Below are positions 42,003-55,026 of a stretch of DNA of 64,000 nt, piece after piece; positions within the stretch are counted from its first letter, which is position 1; each line of letters opens with the position of its first letter. Both the position numbers and the translations under genes were made by a program. The notes under the pieces were generated by a model that ran no database searches, was not told where the DNA came from, and saw only the letters and a list, made by a program, of their open reading frames with translations. The DNA comes from Spodoptera frugiperda (lineage: Eukaryota > Arthropoda > Insecta > Lepidoptera > Noctuidae). The DNA lies in NCBI RefSeq assembly GCF_023101765.2, contig NC_064215.1:9052001-9116000 (forward strand), given 5' to 3'.

Positions 42003-44040
42003 TAAAATTATAGATACATTAATAATTGATTTAATTTTAAGCTTAGTTTTAGAATTTTTCTGTTTGATCATTACCTATTTTAACTAAGAAACGTTACTTG
42101 TAAATATTTATTAGAAAATGAATTCAGTACTTGCATCAAAGTATTTATAGCTCAGTTAGATGTTCGAATATCCATTAAAATATCAATATTTTACGACATG
42201 TTATCTTACATAAAATGTCTACCTATCCGTTTAACTTCAAAACTTGACGGACACCAGTGACAGTAAAGATTTATTTGTATAACTAATTATGTGTACACAA
42301 GTAATTAAATATAATTACAAACCCAGTGAAGATATTAATTTAGATAGACATTATATTAATATAGTTTGTTTATCATAATGTTTTTTGACATTGATAAATA
42401 TAGTTAAACATAACTTGACCGTATTCGCACAAGGTTAACCATTATTATTGCCCTAAATAATATAATTATACTGAAGAAAATCCCCTTATCCATCTATAAG
42501 TCGCCACTACCGACCAAAGACCAAAGGCTCTTCACACACGGAGAAGGTTTGAGCATAAATCACCACGCTTAGTGTTAGTGTTGGGGGTTAGTCATTTTAA
42601 ATCACAGCACTGCAAAACTTATATCTTTATCGTTTACTATCTACGTCATCAGAACATAGCATTATCTATCTTCTTTCATATCTCTTTTCAAACAATCATA
42701 CAAGTTAATAAAAATAATATTCTAAGAAATAAAGACCTAAGTACGATAGTTGTTTTTCGAGGCTATTACAAGAATTTGTTTTTCCCCGAAAACTTACGGC
42801 AAATAACAAATCAAATCACACTAAAACGATTGTCCGTTAAACAAGCTGAAACTACTGAACGGAATTTGATGAAGTTTGGTATACAGATAAGGCATGAGCT
42901 GACTTGACTGATTTTTATCCCACAGGATCCCAGACAAAGCCGCTGGCAGAAGCTAGTAATATGATAAGTGCGCAAATATACGACACAGGGTTAATCTCTA
43001 TTTTAACTGAGAATAACACAATCTAAATTCTAAGCTTGAATTTCAAACCTATGGGTATACAAATGCTCAATACTTTCATCCGCAAGCTAGAACAACGAGG
43101 AAAAAATTGTCAAGAATAGCTTTCGTTTACCCCAGAAACCTAATTGACAAAACAAAAGAACTTTCCCAAACACCACACGAGCCAGAGAAACGAAACAACA
43201 GACTTTTTAAAATAACATAAACACCATATCGCTGTCCTTTTACAAACGAGACGATGATTAATGAAGGCACTGCCTGCTGGGAAATTGAGACTGTACCGAG
43301 AACGACCCATTCAGTCAAACGTAAAAAAATCTTATTCAACCACGTACACTTATAATTTAACTTTAGTAAACTTACTATCGAACACACAATGGCAACTTAC
43401 AATAGTCTAATTATACATTTCAAAAGTAAATTACTCGCGCCATCAATCTCGGATGGATGTCGAAATGTCCATTGATCTAGCACGAAAGAGATGCAACCGG
43501 GTCATTGTTGACTTATCGTGTCGATGATAGCTTAATTAAATGTAAGAAAAACCAACTCACAATGTTCCTGTGAACTTATTCAACACAAGATCCAAATGTT
43601 CCAAATTCACAATCACAAACACATGTCTAACTCCGAACGGTGAAACACTGAAGTTGCCTATAAGTATTTATTTGATTATAAAAAATGTAATGTTAAATAA
43701 TGGGCGGCACTCGGCACACAAGTATTGTGTAGCTTCTTGCACACAAAATCCAACTGAGACGGTCTGTCGGGTTATCGTATTCCCGTCATGAGCACATCGA
43801 ATGCCGCGAGTTACTAGCTTGTTATTGTAATGATAATGCTTATTATGTTGGAAATAGTGCTTCGATAGTGCCCGTATCATGCAACGGGCAATTAAGAAAT
43901 ATACCATCGGCGTTTATCACGAACGCGTAATAACAACAAGCGCGAGAACTCGCCAATGTTGCTTGCACAGATATGTAATTAATTGTTCATAATCAACGCT
44001 TCCTGGAAAGTGGTTTATCTAGCCGGCTATAAATAAACAA
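42003..44040. other. AT-rich intergenic DNA with LINE remnants
   Basis: LINE 3' remnants lie at about 42505-42580 ('gaccaaaggctcttcacac') and 42835-42960 ('caaagccgctggcagaagct'). No gene is supported. Confidence 0.5.
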
Positions 44041-47000
44041 GACTTGATTTGTTAATAGTAGCGAGTGGATGTTATCGACAAATCGGAGTAATTCAGAAGT
44101 CGGTAGTTAATCCGTCGTCGGTGTATCAAAGAGGTAGTGCCGAGTCGCTGGGCTAATTGGACTTAATTGATGTACGGACGCGTGCAACGCTCCACACCAG
44201 TTAAATAGATTTACAGCTGTCCGTTAAAATTGAGGCAGCGATTTAGCAATTGTCGCCGGTGACGGTGAAATGAATCTGTGTCAGAGGTGTGCTAATTTAA
44301 GGATAATATTAAACGTCTTGACTATACGTATATGAACTTACTTGGGCATAACTATCCACCCACAGATAACACATGTGACATGAACTAATAAACAAGCGGG
44401 AATTCCCAAAATGTCACAAACAACCTACTCACATTCAAGTGTTTAAGATTTCCCAAGTTACATTACAGAAATAATTTTATAAAATAAATTGCAACAAGAT
44501 CTAACTCATTTACAGTGTAACAATAGCCGCGTCCGGTCGTCGTACAACCATAATTGCAAAACCATTTATACCCACGGCTACTGTACTTACATACCAAGTT
44601 ACAGTCGTATATATTTTGCTAGTCGATTTCGATTAAATCGAACATGAAATTAAATTCGCGATAGCTAATAAAACGCAGGGCGAAACCATACACCATTGTC
44701 CGTAGGTGGGGCGAGGCGCGTAACTATCCAGATATCCAGGAACATTGGAGTCCGCGATCGTAACTCCCCCTAAGGCCATTAGGATACAAATTCGTGACAC
44801 GAGGCCAGTACACGGTAAGGCCCGTTATGGCGTGCCGGCCAATAGAACTGTCCAGCGACTTATTAATGATCCCGAGACAATGACACTAATGCTATTAAGT
44901 GGTCGCGGTCGCAAACGGGAGCACTGCGCTTAAACGCGTGCACCTTGTTCGCTGTCAACTGCACATGACTCGGCCAATTTAATGTGGACAGAACCACTGC
45001 GCCCAATATGAAATACTGTGTTAGAACCAATTAAGCCAGTACTTCCACTGGAAAAGTTCAAAGCTCAACTTTGCAATGGAATTTAATTAAGTTATGAATA
45101 TATTTACTAGTACTTGCAAGCCGCGCATGCGTTTTGTGCAGCAGTAAATTACAGCTTGCCGACACAGACAAAAAGTTAATCACAATCTTCGTGAATGTAC
45201 CTATTCAACACTAGTTTTATATAACAACGAAAATTAGATGTCTCATGTCGAACACTTTCCGTTCCCACGGCATATTAATGACTAAGCAAAAGTTTAGCAC
45301 AAACGCGCACCTTTTATGCGGCATCCTCCATTATCCGGCTCATTTGCGGCAAAAGACAAACGGTCGATCGGAGGCGAGCACAAATTTCGCCGATATAATC
45401 GTCCGGTAAGACAATGGTTATCGTTGGCGCGCGATACCGGCACAGATAGTGCACATCGAGGGCTGATGGATGCGGCACGCTCGACAGATACCATCTCCAT
45501 CGTGACGCCCGCCCTGCTCGCCTCGTCTGCACCAATTATTATTCAATATCTCCAATATTGGTCCAAACCACCGATAGATCACCGATACCATTATTGAGGT
45601 TAACGTTTGATTTGATTCCCCGGGTCCGCTCCGGTCAAGTGACAATCGTATCGGGCGTGCGACGTGATCGTAATTGAATAATGGTTTTATTTGTCAGGAG
45701 CATCGATGGATTTATCATTCAATCAATAATGATACACTCGACGGGAAAACGACCACTGACTAAATATGATTTCATATCTCTTAGATATACGATTGTATCT
45801 GCACTCGAGACGTTTATTACGAACATAGGGCACAACACAACTGTTTAACAAATTGCCTTAAATTCAGGCCAACATTTGATCACTTTCGGATGAGAGATAC
45901 GTTATCAACAATACATATTCGGTTAATTAAACTGTAAGTTAATTAATAGATTCCAATGAATGTCATAAAACACACGTGTATAATAAAGTTGAGTAAAGAA
46001 GGCAATGACCCCACAAGGAAATAAACAATGCTTGAGTGGAATATTCCCTGCAAAAAAATAATTATATTGTGACTTACGTTTAATAGGTGGAGCTGTCGAT
46101 GTCAAGATCATTCAGGTCGCTGAGCTACCTGCAACAAAAACAATGGCATTTATTGATGCGATTATAATGAAGGCGCGTACCGGTAATCTTAAGTGGACAT
46201 CTCCATCCACGGAGGCACGTAGAGTTTAGAAGCACGCGGGACGATGGGGAAACGCGGTCCACACGTGCCACAGGTGCCACACGCTCCCGCACTGGACGGA
46301 GATGTGAGGATTATGCGTCTAATAGTATCGGGAGGAGAGATCTCGCACGATTCCGCAAGCCGTCCTCGCGGAGGACGCACGACGAAAATTAAAATAATGC
46401 GACGCTGAATTATGAGGCATGCCTCTGGCCGCGGACAACAATATCGAGAACAGCGGTAATGCTAATTCAATAGCGTAATATCTCCGTATCTCGATGTAGT
46501 CCCCCGCGGTCGATCCGACCGAGATAGTCTACGATCGCGCCGATATGGTTTTGTTCGTGATTTATTTTGGTCGCTCCCATATAAGTACCGTGTACGGCAA
46601 CAATGGGCCGAGACTTGGGATTTACGACAGACGATTTGGTAGCGATAAAAGATTTAGCCGCGTTCATGGAAGGGTTGGAAAGCACTATGCATTAACACGA
46701 GTCCGGTTCCAGTTGCACCACGCAGGCAACAAGCATGCAACCGCCTTCTGCGGAATTAATGAAACTAACATTAGTGCTCATGTCAGTGTGGGATTCTAAA
46801 ATACCTATACTGGCAGCATAAACAAGACGCGCGACTGTAGATAAGTGAAGAACTTAATGTACGCGCATAAATTTTAATTAGATAGGTACCTCGAAGCATT
46901 CATAATGTGGGTGCGTAAATAAATTGGTCGTTCCTTCGTCGTTTGCAATTCCAATGGACTAAACTAATCAATGATCGAGCTTGTTTATTAAAAATATGTT
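44041..47000. other. Repeat-poor, mixed GC/AT unique sequence, candidate cis-regulatory block
   Basis: Unlike the flanks, this stretch has no identifiable transposon and alternates AT-rich text (TAATTA/ATTA-type words) with GC-richer blocks at about 44500-44960, 45290-45660 and 46180-46780. These blocks contain many short dyads such as CGATCG, ATCGAT and GGCGCGCG-like words. Long open frames occur on both strands with no family resemblance, as expected of GC-richer non-coding DNA. A regulatory role is inference only. Confidence 0.35.
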
Positions 47001-47250
47001 AACAGTAGGTAGTAGGTATATACTCGTCAACATTTGATTAAAATGGTGTTAGCGATATACATTATTTGCTTACGCCACAAATTGTATCTTGTTTAATTTC
47101 AAAAAAAGATGCGTAACACGCAGTTGCATTTTATGGAACATCAAAGATCTTGAAGAGGACTATTTGGAGTTCTTCTAGGCATTACATTCTAAAGAATCAT
47201 TCAAATATAATTTACGAAATATAAATTCAATATGACAACTCAAACAATGC

Positions 47251-47384
47251 AAGTACAAGTTTACTTACGATGAACGAAAACGAATGGAGAGCGCGTTCTG
47301 ATTGGCCAGTGCGAATGAAATAACCAATTAGAGCGCCTCTCGATGTTTCGATCTCGGTTAACGTAAAACAAACACGTACTAAGT
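47251..47384. mobile_element. Foldback MITE, family 'CCCTTAGTACGAGTT', copy
   Basis: 'gtacaagtttacttacgatg' at the left, 'gcgttctgattggccagtg' and 'aaccaattagagcgcctctc' centrally, 'gttaacgtaaaacaaacac' and GTACTAAG at the right. The terminal CCC/GGG are lost. Confidence 0.75.
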
Positions 47385-47829
47385 TCACATAGAAAAATAG
47401 TCACTCAGACACAAGTCTATCGGTATGAAACAAATGTTTAGTGCCAAACATGTATCACTCTACAATTGACGTCAACGGATGTAACAGAACGATCAACAAT
47501 CTTAATAAAACAGTAGTCACTAGTCAACTTTAGAAAATAGTTGAGAAACAACATTTCATATTGTGCCAAACGATTCCAGTTATTAATTTATTATGTTTAA
47601 GTATAATCCTCAGTTTATTATTTATTTTGTATGATTGCTCTTTGGTAACAGCTTCTTTATAACGTCTTTAGACTCTATCTGCATCTCTATTTCACAATTC
47701 ATCAGTAAATCAGTAAAGAACAAATACGGATAAAAATTGTATGTTTATTAAGTAACTTTTTGTGTTCTTACAAACATAAAATATCAACACACTCAAACGA
47801 CCCTGCTGTCATTTATCGAACGGTCCTAG

Positions 47830-47915
47830 TTTCTAAAAATCTATCATCATCATCATCATCCTATATGTACGTCCACTGCTGTACAAAGGCCTCCCCCTTA
47901 GTCCTCCACGTAGCT
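47830..47915 (+). repeat. LINE-like remnant with (ATC)n
   Basis: A 'catcatcatcatcatc' run followed by 'gtccactgctgtacaaaggc'. The same pairing occurs at 50208-50270 ('gtccactgctggacataggc'). This is a widespread insect LINE motif. Confidence 0.7.
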
Positions 47916-48400
47916 TTATTTCGTTTCCCAAATATTAAAATTGAATTGTTTCACTTGGCTCTGCATCACAGTTACTCCCAGTCGCCAGATTCCTTGATAT
48001 ACGAAGGCAAGTCAAAAATTGGCTAGGTACTAGATTCGTCAAAAGATTGTCACATGCATGAGAATTCTAGATAACTTTATGAATGGAACTAGAGAAAGTC
48101 CCATTGACATAAAGGGAGCTATAAATTTTCTAGTCTTTAAGAAATTAAAGTAATTAAGAAACGTATTATAGATTATCTGAGAAAAAAATCTAAGAGATTT
48201 CATTCAACATGTGACGTAAAAGATCAAATTGACTGTTAAAGTTTTTATGGATGCTCATCATATTATAATTACAGTTATTACTTTAATCTGATAAGATTAT
48301 TTATTTAATTCGTTTTAAAGTAAACGTAAAAAGGAGATATATCTACTGAAAAGCTGGCAATACACTCTGGTGTTGCGGATATCCATGGGCAGCAGCTGTA

Positions 48401-48525
48401 CCCTTAGTACGAGTCTGACTTACGTTTTTTACGTTTGAGTTACGATTGGTCGGTACGAATGAACCAGCCAATCAGAGCACTGAACTTACTCTCATTAAAT
48501 GTATAAAAAACTCGTACTAAGCCCT
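48401..48525. mobile_element. Foldback MITE, family 'CCCTTAGTACGAGTT', copy
   Basis: CCCTTAGTACGAGTCTGACT at the left, AACTCGTACTAAGCCC at the right, with GATTGGTCGG and CCAGCCAATCAGAGC centrally. It lies directly after a short piece of family B (48350-48392, 'gttgcggatatccatgggca'). Confidence 0.78.
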
Positions 48526-48959
48526 CTGATTACTTCCCTACAGGTGATCATTTTGCTCGTTTGCTCTATGTTATAAAAAACTAGTATTCGTTCCTGCTTT
48601 GATCGTGGTAAAATTTAATTATATAAACGTCACAGTCTATCATTACTCTAATCATTGTTATTCTTATCTTCATCCAAATCCAATATAATGATTTCTAACA
48701 CTCAGACAAGGATTTAACATTTCCTATAATTTCCTACTGTTAAATTTCGCAATCAGTATTAGTTTCCACATATTATTGCGGGTCGTAAGTATTAAACTTA
48801 TAATTAGAATAATATTGAGCGGGAATTAGATTTAAGTTTCGAATGTAAACCGGTACTGGACCGCCATGGGCGCCATGTATCGTATTAAACTGTGTACAGT
48901 ACGTTGTTTTTTTATAAACAGGATTTCTATTAGCTAAGACATATATTTTTTTTTAAACA

Positions 48960-49155
48960 TTGCCCCACATTTGGATTTTCTCCTGTGTCGTGGGTGCGTT
49001 TACAAACATACAATTTCATATACAAATGACACCTAGACCCGAAACAACAAACTGTGGGTCACACAACACTGTTGTTCCGTGCGGGAATCGAACCCGCGAC
49101 ATGTCATGTGCGCAGCAGCCGGTTGCCCAGCCAATGGCTGCCGTGCAGTCTAATT
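48960..49155 (-). repeat. tRNA-derived SINE, family II, longest copy
   Basis: In inverted orientation: tRNA-like head at 49155-49080 (B-box complement 'gggaatcgaacccgcgac'), body with 'ttgtgggtcacacaac'-type text, and 3' end 'tctcctgtgtcgtgggtgcg'. It matches 2566-2752 along its whole length. Confidence 0.82.
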
Positions 49156-50204
49156 AAGTTTGTTAAGTAATCTTGGGAAAAGAATATTCTCTTCACTCTG
49201 TTAGCAATTCTAATTACGTATGTAGTTGCAAAAATTTCATCTATATCTACCTAGCCGTTTATGAGATGGCACTGACGCGCATTTATAAACTTTCGAAGTT
49301 TTTTATTTATAATAGTAACAAGATTAGCATAATTCAATTATTGCTAGTTAAATTGAACATGACACATAGTTTATTAAAAGATCTATTCGCACAAAAAAAA
49401 AGTAAAATTGATTCGTAATTATAATTGCGATAACCCCGAGGCGACTGGTTACGGATGAGTAATGTTTCAAAAATCTTACATCATCTGTCAAAAGCATGCT
49501 ATCTCTTCATTTGTTATTTTTATTCACAGTTACATGGAAATGAACGCTTGATTTGCATACAAGGTAATCAATTAGATCCAGTAAATAACATTTATAAAGT
49601 AACAGGATAATAATACGGATAATAGCTAATGCGTAACTTAGATAAATGTTATTAATTTCTAACATAACATGGTAATGTCGGTTTAATATTGTTAATGATA
49701 AGTATTAGCTGAATAAACGTCTTCGTTATCATTTGGTTTTATCTTAATACCATCCCAGTTATAGCGGTCACACGCTGTATAGTTCTGATCGGATCTGCGC
49801 AAGAGTTTATCTAACGTCGCCGGCGCGGGCGCATTAACGCAAATTGCGCTAATTGTGGAAACTCGAGGAAAGTTAACTGCGTCTGATGAGTGTCGTCGCG
49901 TTGTTTACTAGTTTGTCTGTATGTTGAAATCTGGTTTGCGACACCGACACTACATGGCATACATCAAGCCTGTTTTATGGATACGTTCGCAACAATTAAA
50001 ATGACAAAGCAGCTCGTGTCAATTTTGACACTGATAGTGTCATGCTTTAAAATAACGATGCAGACTTGTGTCGACATTACTGAATTACATTTGTGTTTAG
50101 TAGAGTTAACACTGAAGTCAAATCTTCTATGAAGTTTCTAAAAATTAACACTAGAAGACAAATCGGAAAAATAAAAACTTAGATTAGTCAAACAAAAAAG
50201 TTTA

Positions 50205-50272
50205 ATATCATCATCATCATCCGCCTGTTCTCGTCCACTGCTGGACATAGGCCTCTCCAATGGCACGCCAAG
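50205..50272 (+). repeat. LINE-like remnant with (ATC)n, second copy
   Basis: 'atcatcatcatcatccgcct' then 'gtccactgctggacatagg'. Same class as 47830-47915. Confidence 0.7.
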
Positions 50273-50639
50273 TTTAATATGTCGCTTAAGAATTGAGATA
50301 TAAAAGGTACACTTTAATTAAGATTCCACAAAGCACATCAGATTAAAATCAGTCCTAAGTTCTTAAATGTGTACATATTACGTATTGGCACATTCAGTCA
50401 TTGTGAAACACACAATGCAAGCACGGGACGCATTGTGAAACTGCTGTTTCGGTTGATCATAATCGCAAAGGCATTCTATTTTATTATAGCCGGCCATAGA
50501 TGCGTATTGGCGACATCGATTCGCCTCATCAGCCTCTTTCCCAATGACTCGGTAAATATTTTAGCACTAAGCATTGCTATTAATTCGCAACTAATTTTTT
50601 CTGCAACGCTTATCAATTTATGGTGTAAAAATTAGCGAG

Positions 50640-51855
50640 GTTTATGAGCAATGCGATTTGTAATCAAGTACTAGGAAAATGTTTATCTTTAATCTTGGAT
50701 TAATCCGTCATGATAATTTGTTATCTGAATGCAATTTTTTTGATTAGATTTGTGGATAATACTTTCATAATAAACAATGCAGGCAGATTCTTAGAATCAT
50801 TATTTGAAAATGAATAACTAAGGCCAAATTACTAACCCAATAAACAACGCTCATTCGATGTATGGGCAGAACTTCTGATCCTAATAAAGCACCATTAGCT
50901 GGGTACATACAAGGCAGTAGTGTTCATTACATTTCGACTGTTCAATTAACCGTACGTATCACACTTCCGTTCTCTAATTACGTAAAGGTGTTTCCGAGAT
51001 CCCTTTCGCGACAGCAGCGCCCTCTAGGAAAGGTTTCTCCATGAGATTATCTCTATCACTTTACGTAATAACACCGCATTGGAAATCAAACTAACTAAAA
51101 GTTCGCAGTATATCCGCATAGCCGTTATCATCGGTCGGCCATCGTATCTAGAGATTCGCGTGATTGCAACCAATGACTCAGAGGACTCACTAGAACAGGA
51201 AGTCTCAGCTATCGGTTGACATCGGGACACGCGATTGCCTTGCCTACCTTATAATTAATATTTTTCATCGAGAATAAATTGACATGTAATCGATTGAATT
51301 CCGAGATTTATAGTGAAAGGACGCAAGATACGACGTGGAAGAAAGATGCAAATTAGTTTAGAAAATTGTTTATTTGCAGCTAAGAAACATTGACGCGATA
51401 AATATTTATACGTTCGTGTTTGATAGCGCTACAAACGTGATATCTTTGATTACGTTCGCGCGTAATTTGAACTTTAATTGATTAAATACGTAACTGTGTT
51501 TTGAATTGATGCGTGCGCATATAGAGTATAGTTAATACAAGCAATAGTTGTTGGTTAACGTTGATTTTATGAATCGTTTAGCTCAATAACGGCTAGTAAG
51601 ACAATAAATATAGCACCCAATAATAGAGGTAATCGAGTGTAAAATTGGTGTAAATCATCGAGCTAATGAGTCGGGGTCTGCGCGGGCGGACTGAGTGCGG
51701 CGACGCGCGTCGTAACGCCAACTATGCGTATGCGACCGTGCCAAAACAAAACATGCCTACATAGTACATACTCGTACTAGCACTATGTATATTAATTCAT
51801 CAGTAAGGTTGAGTTTAGTGAAATGTTTTTTTATTATTATTCCTACGAATTTTTA
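50640..51855. other. Repeat-poor unique DNA with a GC-rich island
   Basis: At 51665-51735 there is a short island ('gtctgcgcgggcggactgag', 'cggcgacgcgcgtcgtaacg') that stands out from AT-rich flanks. It might be a promoter or enhancer core. No exon was recognised. Confidence 0.35.
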
Positions 51856-51862
51856 GGGACTT

Positions 51863-52138
51863 TTATACCGCACAGCGTATGTCAGTCCCATCGTACCCTA
51901 AAACAGTGTAGTTATACATCAAACCAACTGAATCAATTGATCTGAAGCTGAACAACTTTCTTGCATCATCGCTACCCGACTTATTTAATATCTCGTGGAA
52001 TGTACTTATATCGTTTTTGTTCAACTTCAAAGCCCTGAACAACGTATTCCTATCAGCCTCAAATTGGACACATTCCATCAACAAGTGGTGCATTTCACAA
52101 TTTGGAGATGTTTTAGTGAAATGTTTTGGTGACGACAA
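51863..52138 (-). pseudogene. C-terminal remnant of a LINE reverse-transcriptase polyprotein
   Basis: The translated minus strand reads ...SPNCEMHHLLMECVQFEADR NTLF..., matching in style the Cys/His 'H-LL-EC' segment found near the C-terminus of many insect LINE ORF2 proteins, where it follows the RT domain. About 90 codons are open, then a stop. No RT palm motif is present upstream in the window, so this is a 5'-truncated fragment. Its family (Jockey/CR1/R1-type) cannot be decided. Confidence 0.6.
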
Positions 52139-52497
52139 GTTTTAAAAACAAACGTACCTACAAGGAATTTCTAGAATAGGCCTGCTATCTATTCAAGGCC
52201 CTCCTTTTCTTAAAATCTGATAAAAAACTAACGTATACTAATGTTTTGACTGTGTCCTTGTAGCCTTTTTTCCAGATAATACACTAAAATATTATCAGGA
52301 AAAAGGCAAGGCAGGCATAATTTTGGCGAAATACTTGATTTTTATCAGGCCGGTACAAATAGTACAAAAGCAAATATTTATTTATTGGAAAAGTATTTGA
52401 TAATCATACTTAAATTCAATGTCAACATCAAATCAGTCAATAAATTTTATTAATCTATGATTGTAGATTTAAAGTATGATTATCGTATCTTTAGTGT

Positions 52498-52551
52498 AGT
52501 CTTTACACTTAAAGTGCAACGTGCGCACGTTGCACTTTAAGTGTAAAGACT
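52498..52551. repeat. 54-bp perfect palindrome without spacer
   Basis: Each 27-bp arm is an exact reverse complement of the other, centred between 52524 and 52525. The left arm starts AGTCTTTACACTTAAAG and the centre is CGTGCGCACG. The flanks are ordinary AT-rich sequence. No mismatch and no loop are seen. Confidence 0.95.
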
Positions 52552-55026
52552 TTTATTTGGTTTTATTATAATTTCCTCACATTTACTACATTATTATCTG
52601 CTGCAACTCAGAGAGGAAGACTCAACTTAGAAATGGAACACCCTATGGATCTCCAACCTATAACCCTAAAATCAGTTCCGATGTCGCAATTTAACGACAA
52701 TTTTATAGTCCATCAAATATCTGGACAACGACATAAAACATCTTCATTAACAAACAAATTGAATTATCAACATGGAATCGAATATTTAAAAAATCGATCA
52801 TTACAATCGAATGATCGATCATTAACATAAATTCTTTAACGCCCAACCACGGGTATCGAATAAAATGTAATATTTGAATCGGAATGGTAACCAGTGTCGT
52901 CAGCTTCCGAAATTCCATTGATTATCTCGTTTCGCCACGGAATGGTGATCGAGTTCCGAGAATTTGTTCAAAGGTTTTTTATTCGACAAAGATATCAAAG
53001 CGATGGTTTTATTATAAAGACGAGAGATGGCTACTGATAGTTGTCAAGTTAAATAAAAATAACTCTATAGATAAGGCCATGGTTGAATTCGTTACAATTT
53101 TTGACGTGAATTCCAGGGATCCCATTATTGGTATAGTAATGAATAGTGTAGCTAAAGGAGACTTTTCTGCTTGATTGGGTCCGATTTATAAGTCATATCT
53201 TGTATAAATGATTATTTATCTACATGAGATGAAGTATTATAATGATTTGAAGAAACAATAGCAGAAGTGTTGTAAGGATGTGTCCAATATTAAGTGTTTC
53301 TAGTGAAGCACAAAATGTTTTGATATAACAATCTTCAAACAGCTTCAGGTAAACGCAAAAATATTCAAGAACGTTAAATTAAATCGAAGCTAACAGTTTA
53401 CCACTGAGATATCTAGTAAAGATTTGGATTGAAAATGACGTGAACAGAAAAGGGCAGTCGGCAGATTAATATCCAGCAACAGATAAATGCCACGAACCTT
53501 TAATGTCATGTGGCAAACACGACACGTCTTGTTCACAACAAAGTTCGAACAACTTCTCAATCAACAAGAAAACACAAAGAACAATGATGAAACTGTATCT
53601 ACACACACTTATATCAAAGAACAATAAGAAAAAGATGTAAAAAGTGTAATATTTCAAGCTATGGATAAAATGCCTAGTAAAAAAACATATATTGAAGTTT
53701 AATAAACTTCCCATACAAAAACACCTGGGACAAGAAGAGATCTGTTATCAGAAGCACGGCACGAACAATGTAACAACAATAAGCTTCCACAGCTATTCAA
53801 GCTGACTAAAAACAAAAGAAAGGGACTGGAAGACAGTTACTGACATGCTTGTAGCTAAGGTTAGCAGTCAACGTTGGTAACAAAGTGTATTTAAATTCAA
53901 TTTTCATTCAATCTGCAATAGAGAAGACGGAACATGTTAGAAACGGTGAAAGCTTAATGTGATTCGCATAAATAGAATTTCATGTTGGACACGTATACCT
54001 ATCTGTCTAGTCTAGAGTTCAGATGGAACCACAAATAGATTCACATAAACTAGTTATTTATGAAGATTGCAACACGCAGGATCGTGATGACATGGGGATC
54101 GTAAGGAAATGTGGCTGATCAGGGCCATAATAAAATTGTCGAAGCTGCATTGAATTTATTTAAACAGTTACAAATGCTAATATGGGTGGGAAAAGTCTGA
54201 GGCATTAAGATTATTATTTATTCCTATATCGAATCTCAGTCAGTTTATGTCTTAAAGGAGGATATACCGTGTAGTAATTTTCTAAAATTAAATAAATTTT
54301 CATGATTATTATAATAATAAAAACTTTAACTTGGTTCTTATAAGTAAGTGCCTATAAATACCAACCATACTTGCAGTGCAATCCAAATATTATCCGATGC
54401 AAATACGGAACAAAACATCTCTTGTTACCATCTAAATAATGGATTGTCCTTCGAATTAAAAACTCTTCATTATTCGCCAATAAAGAACACAATAAATTAC
54501 TAAGGCTAGCAAAAATCCCAAACAACATAGAAGCTAAAGGGAAACCACGTAAGATAAGTCCAATGGTTGTACAATGTACCGTGTTCATCGTCACCAGAAG
54601 ATCTACATGTCCTGCTCACGCGTGGGAAACCGCCCGTTATTTACAAGCTACCTACCAGATGCTGTGTCCGATACTACGCTAGTCAATACCATGTAAACAA
54701 ACCCTAAACAACAATGTGAGCGAATAAAAGACGGCAATAATGTTTAAAATACTGAGGGAAGAATTCAGAGTTGTAATTAAAAGATATAAGATGATAACAA
54801 ATAGATATATGAGAACATGGTCTCTAGTATAGAATAAAAACCGATCATGTAAAATATGACAAATACATAAATCTATTAAAAACCCATATTTGCTTACCAC
54901 CGACAAGGAAAAGTTTAATTCAATAGAAAAATCAATTATACCAAATGATCGTAAATCGCATCAACTTAATAATTAATTACCTTAAATCTAGTTTTTAAAA
55001 GTGCTACTTTAATCCATATATCAGGA
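52552..55026. other. Repeat-poor AT-rich DNA
   Basis: An open frame at 52884-53174 (plus, 96 codons) has no recognisable domain, signal peptide or splice context. Otherwise nothing is supported. Confidence 0.45.

Noticed and set aside
45294..45660. Overlapping open frames of 60-90 codons on both strands
   Set aside because: Frames on both strands with no family resemblance in a GC-richer block. Treated as non-coding.
52498..52551. Resemblance of the 54-bp palindrome to baculovirus homologous-region palindromes (CTTTAC...GTAAAG ends)
   Set aside because: Only the outermost six bases agree, there is a single unit rather than a cluster, and no viral gene is nearby.
52884..53174. 96-codon open frame on the plus strand
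   Set aside because: No recognisable domain, no splice context and AT-rich codons. A chance frame is the simplest explanation, though it was not tested by search.
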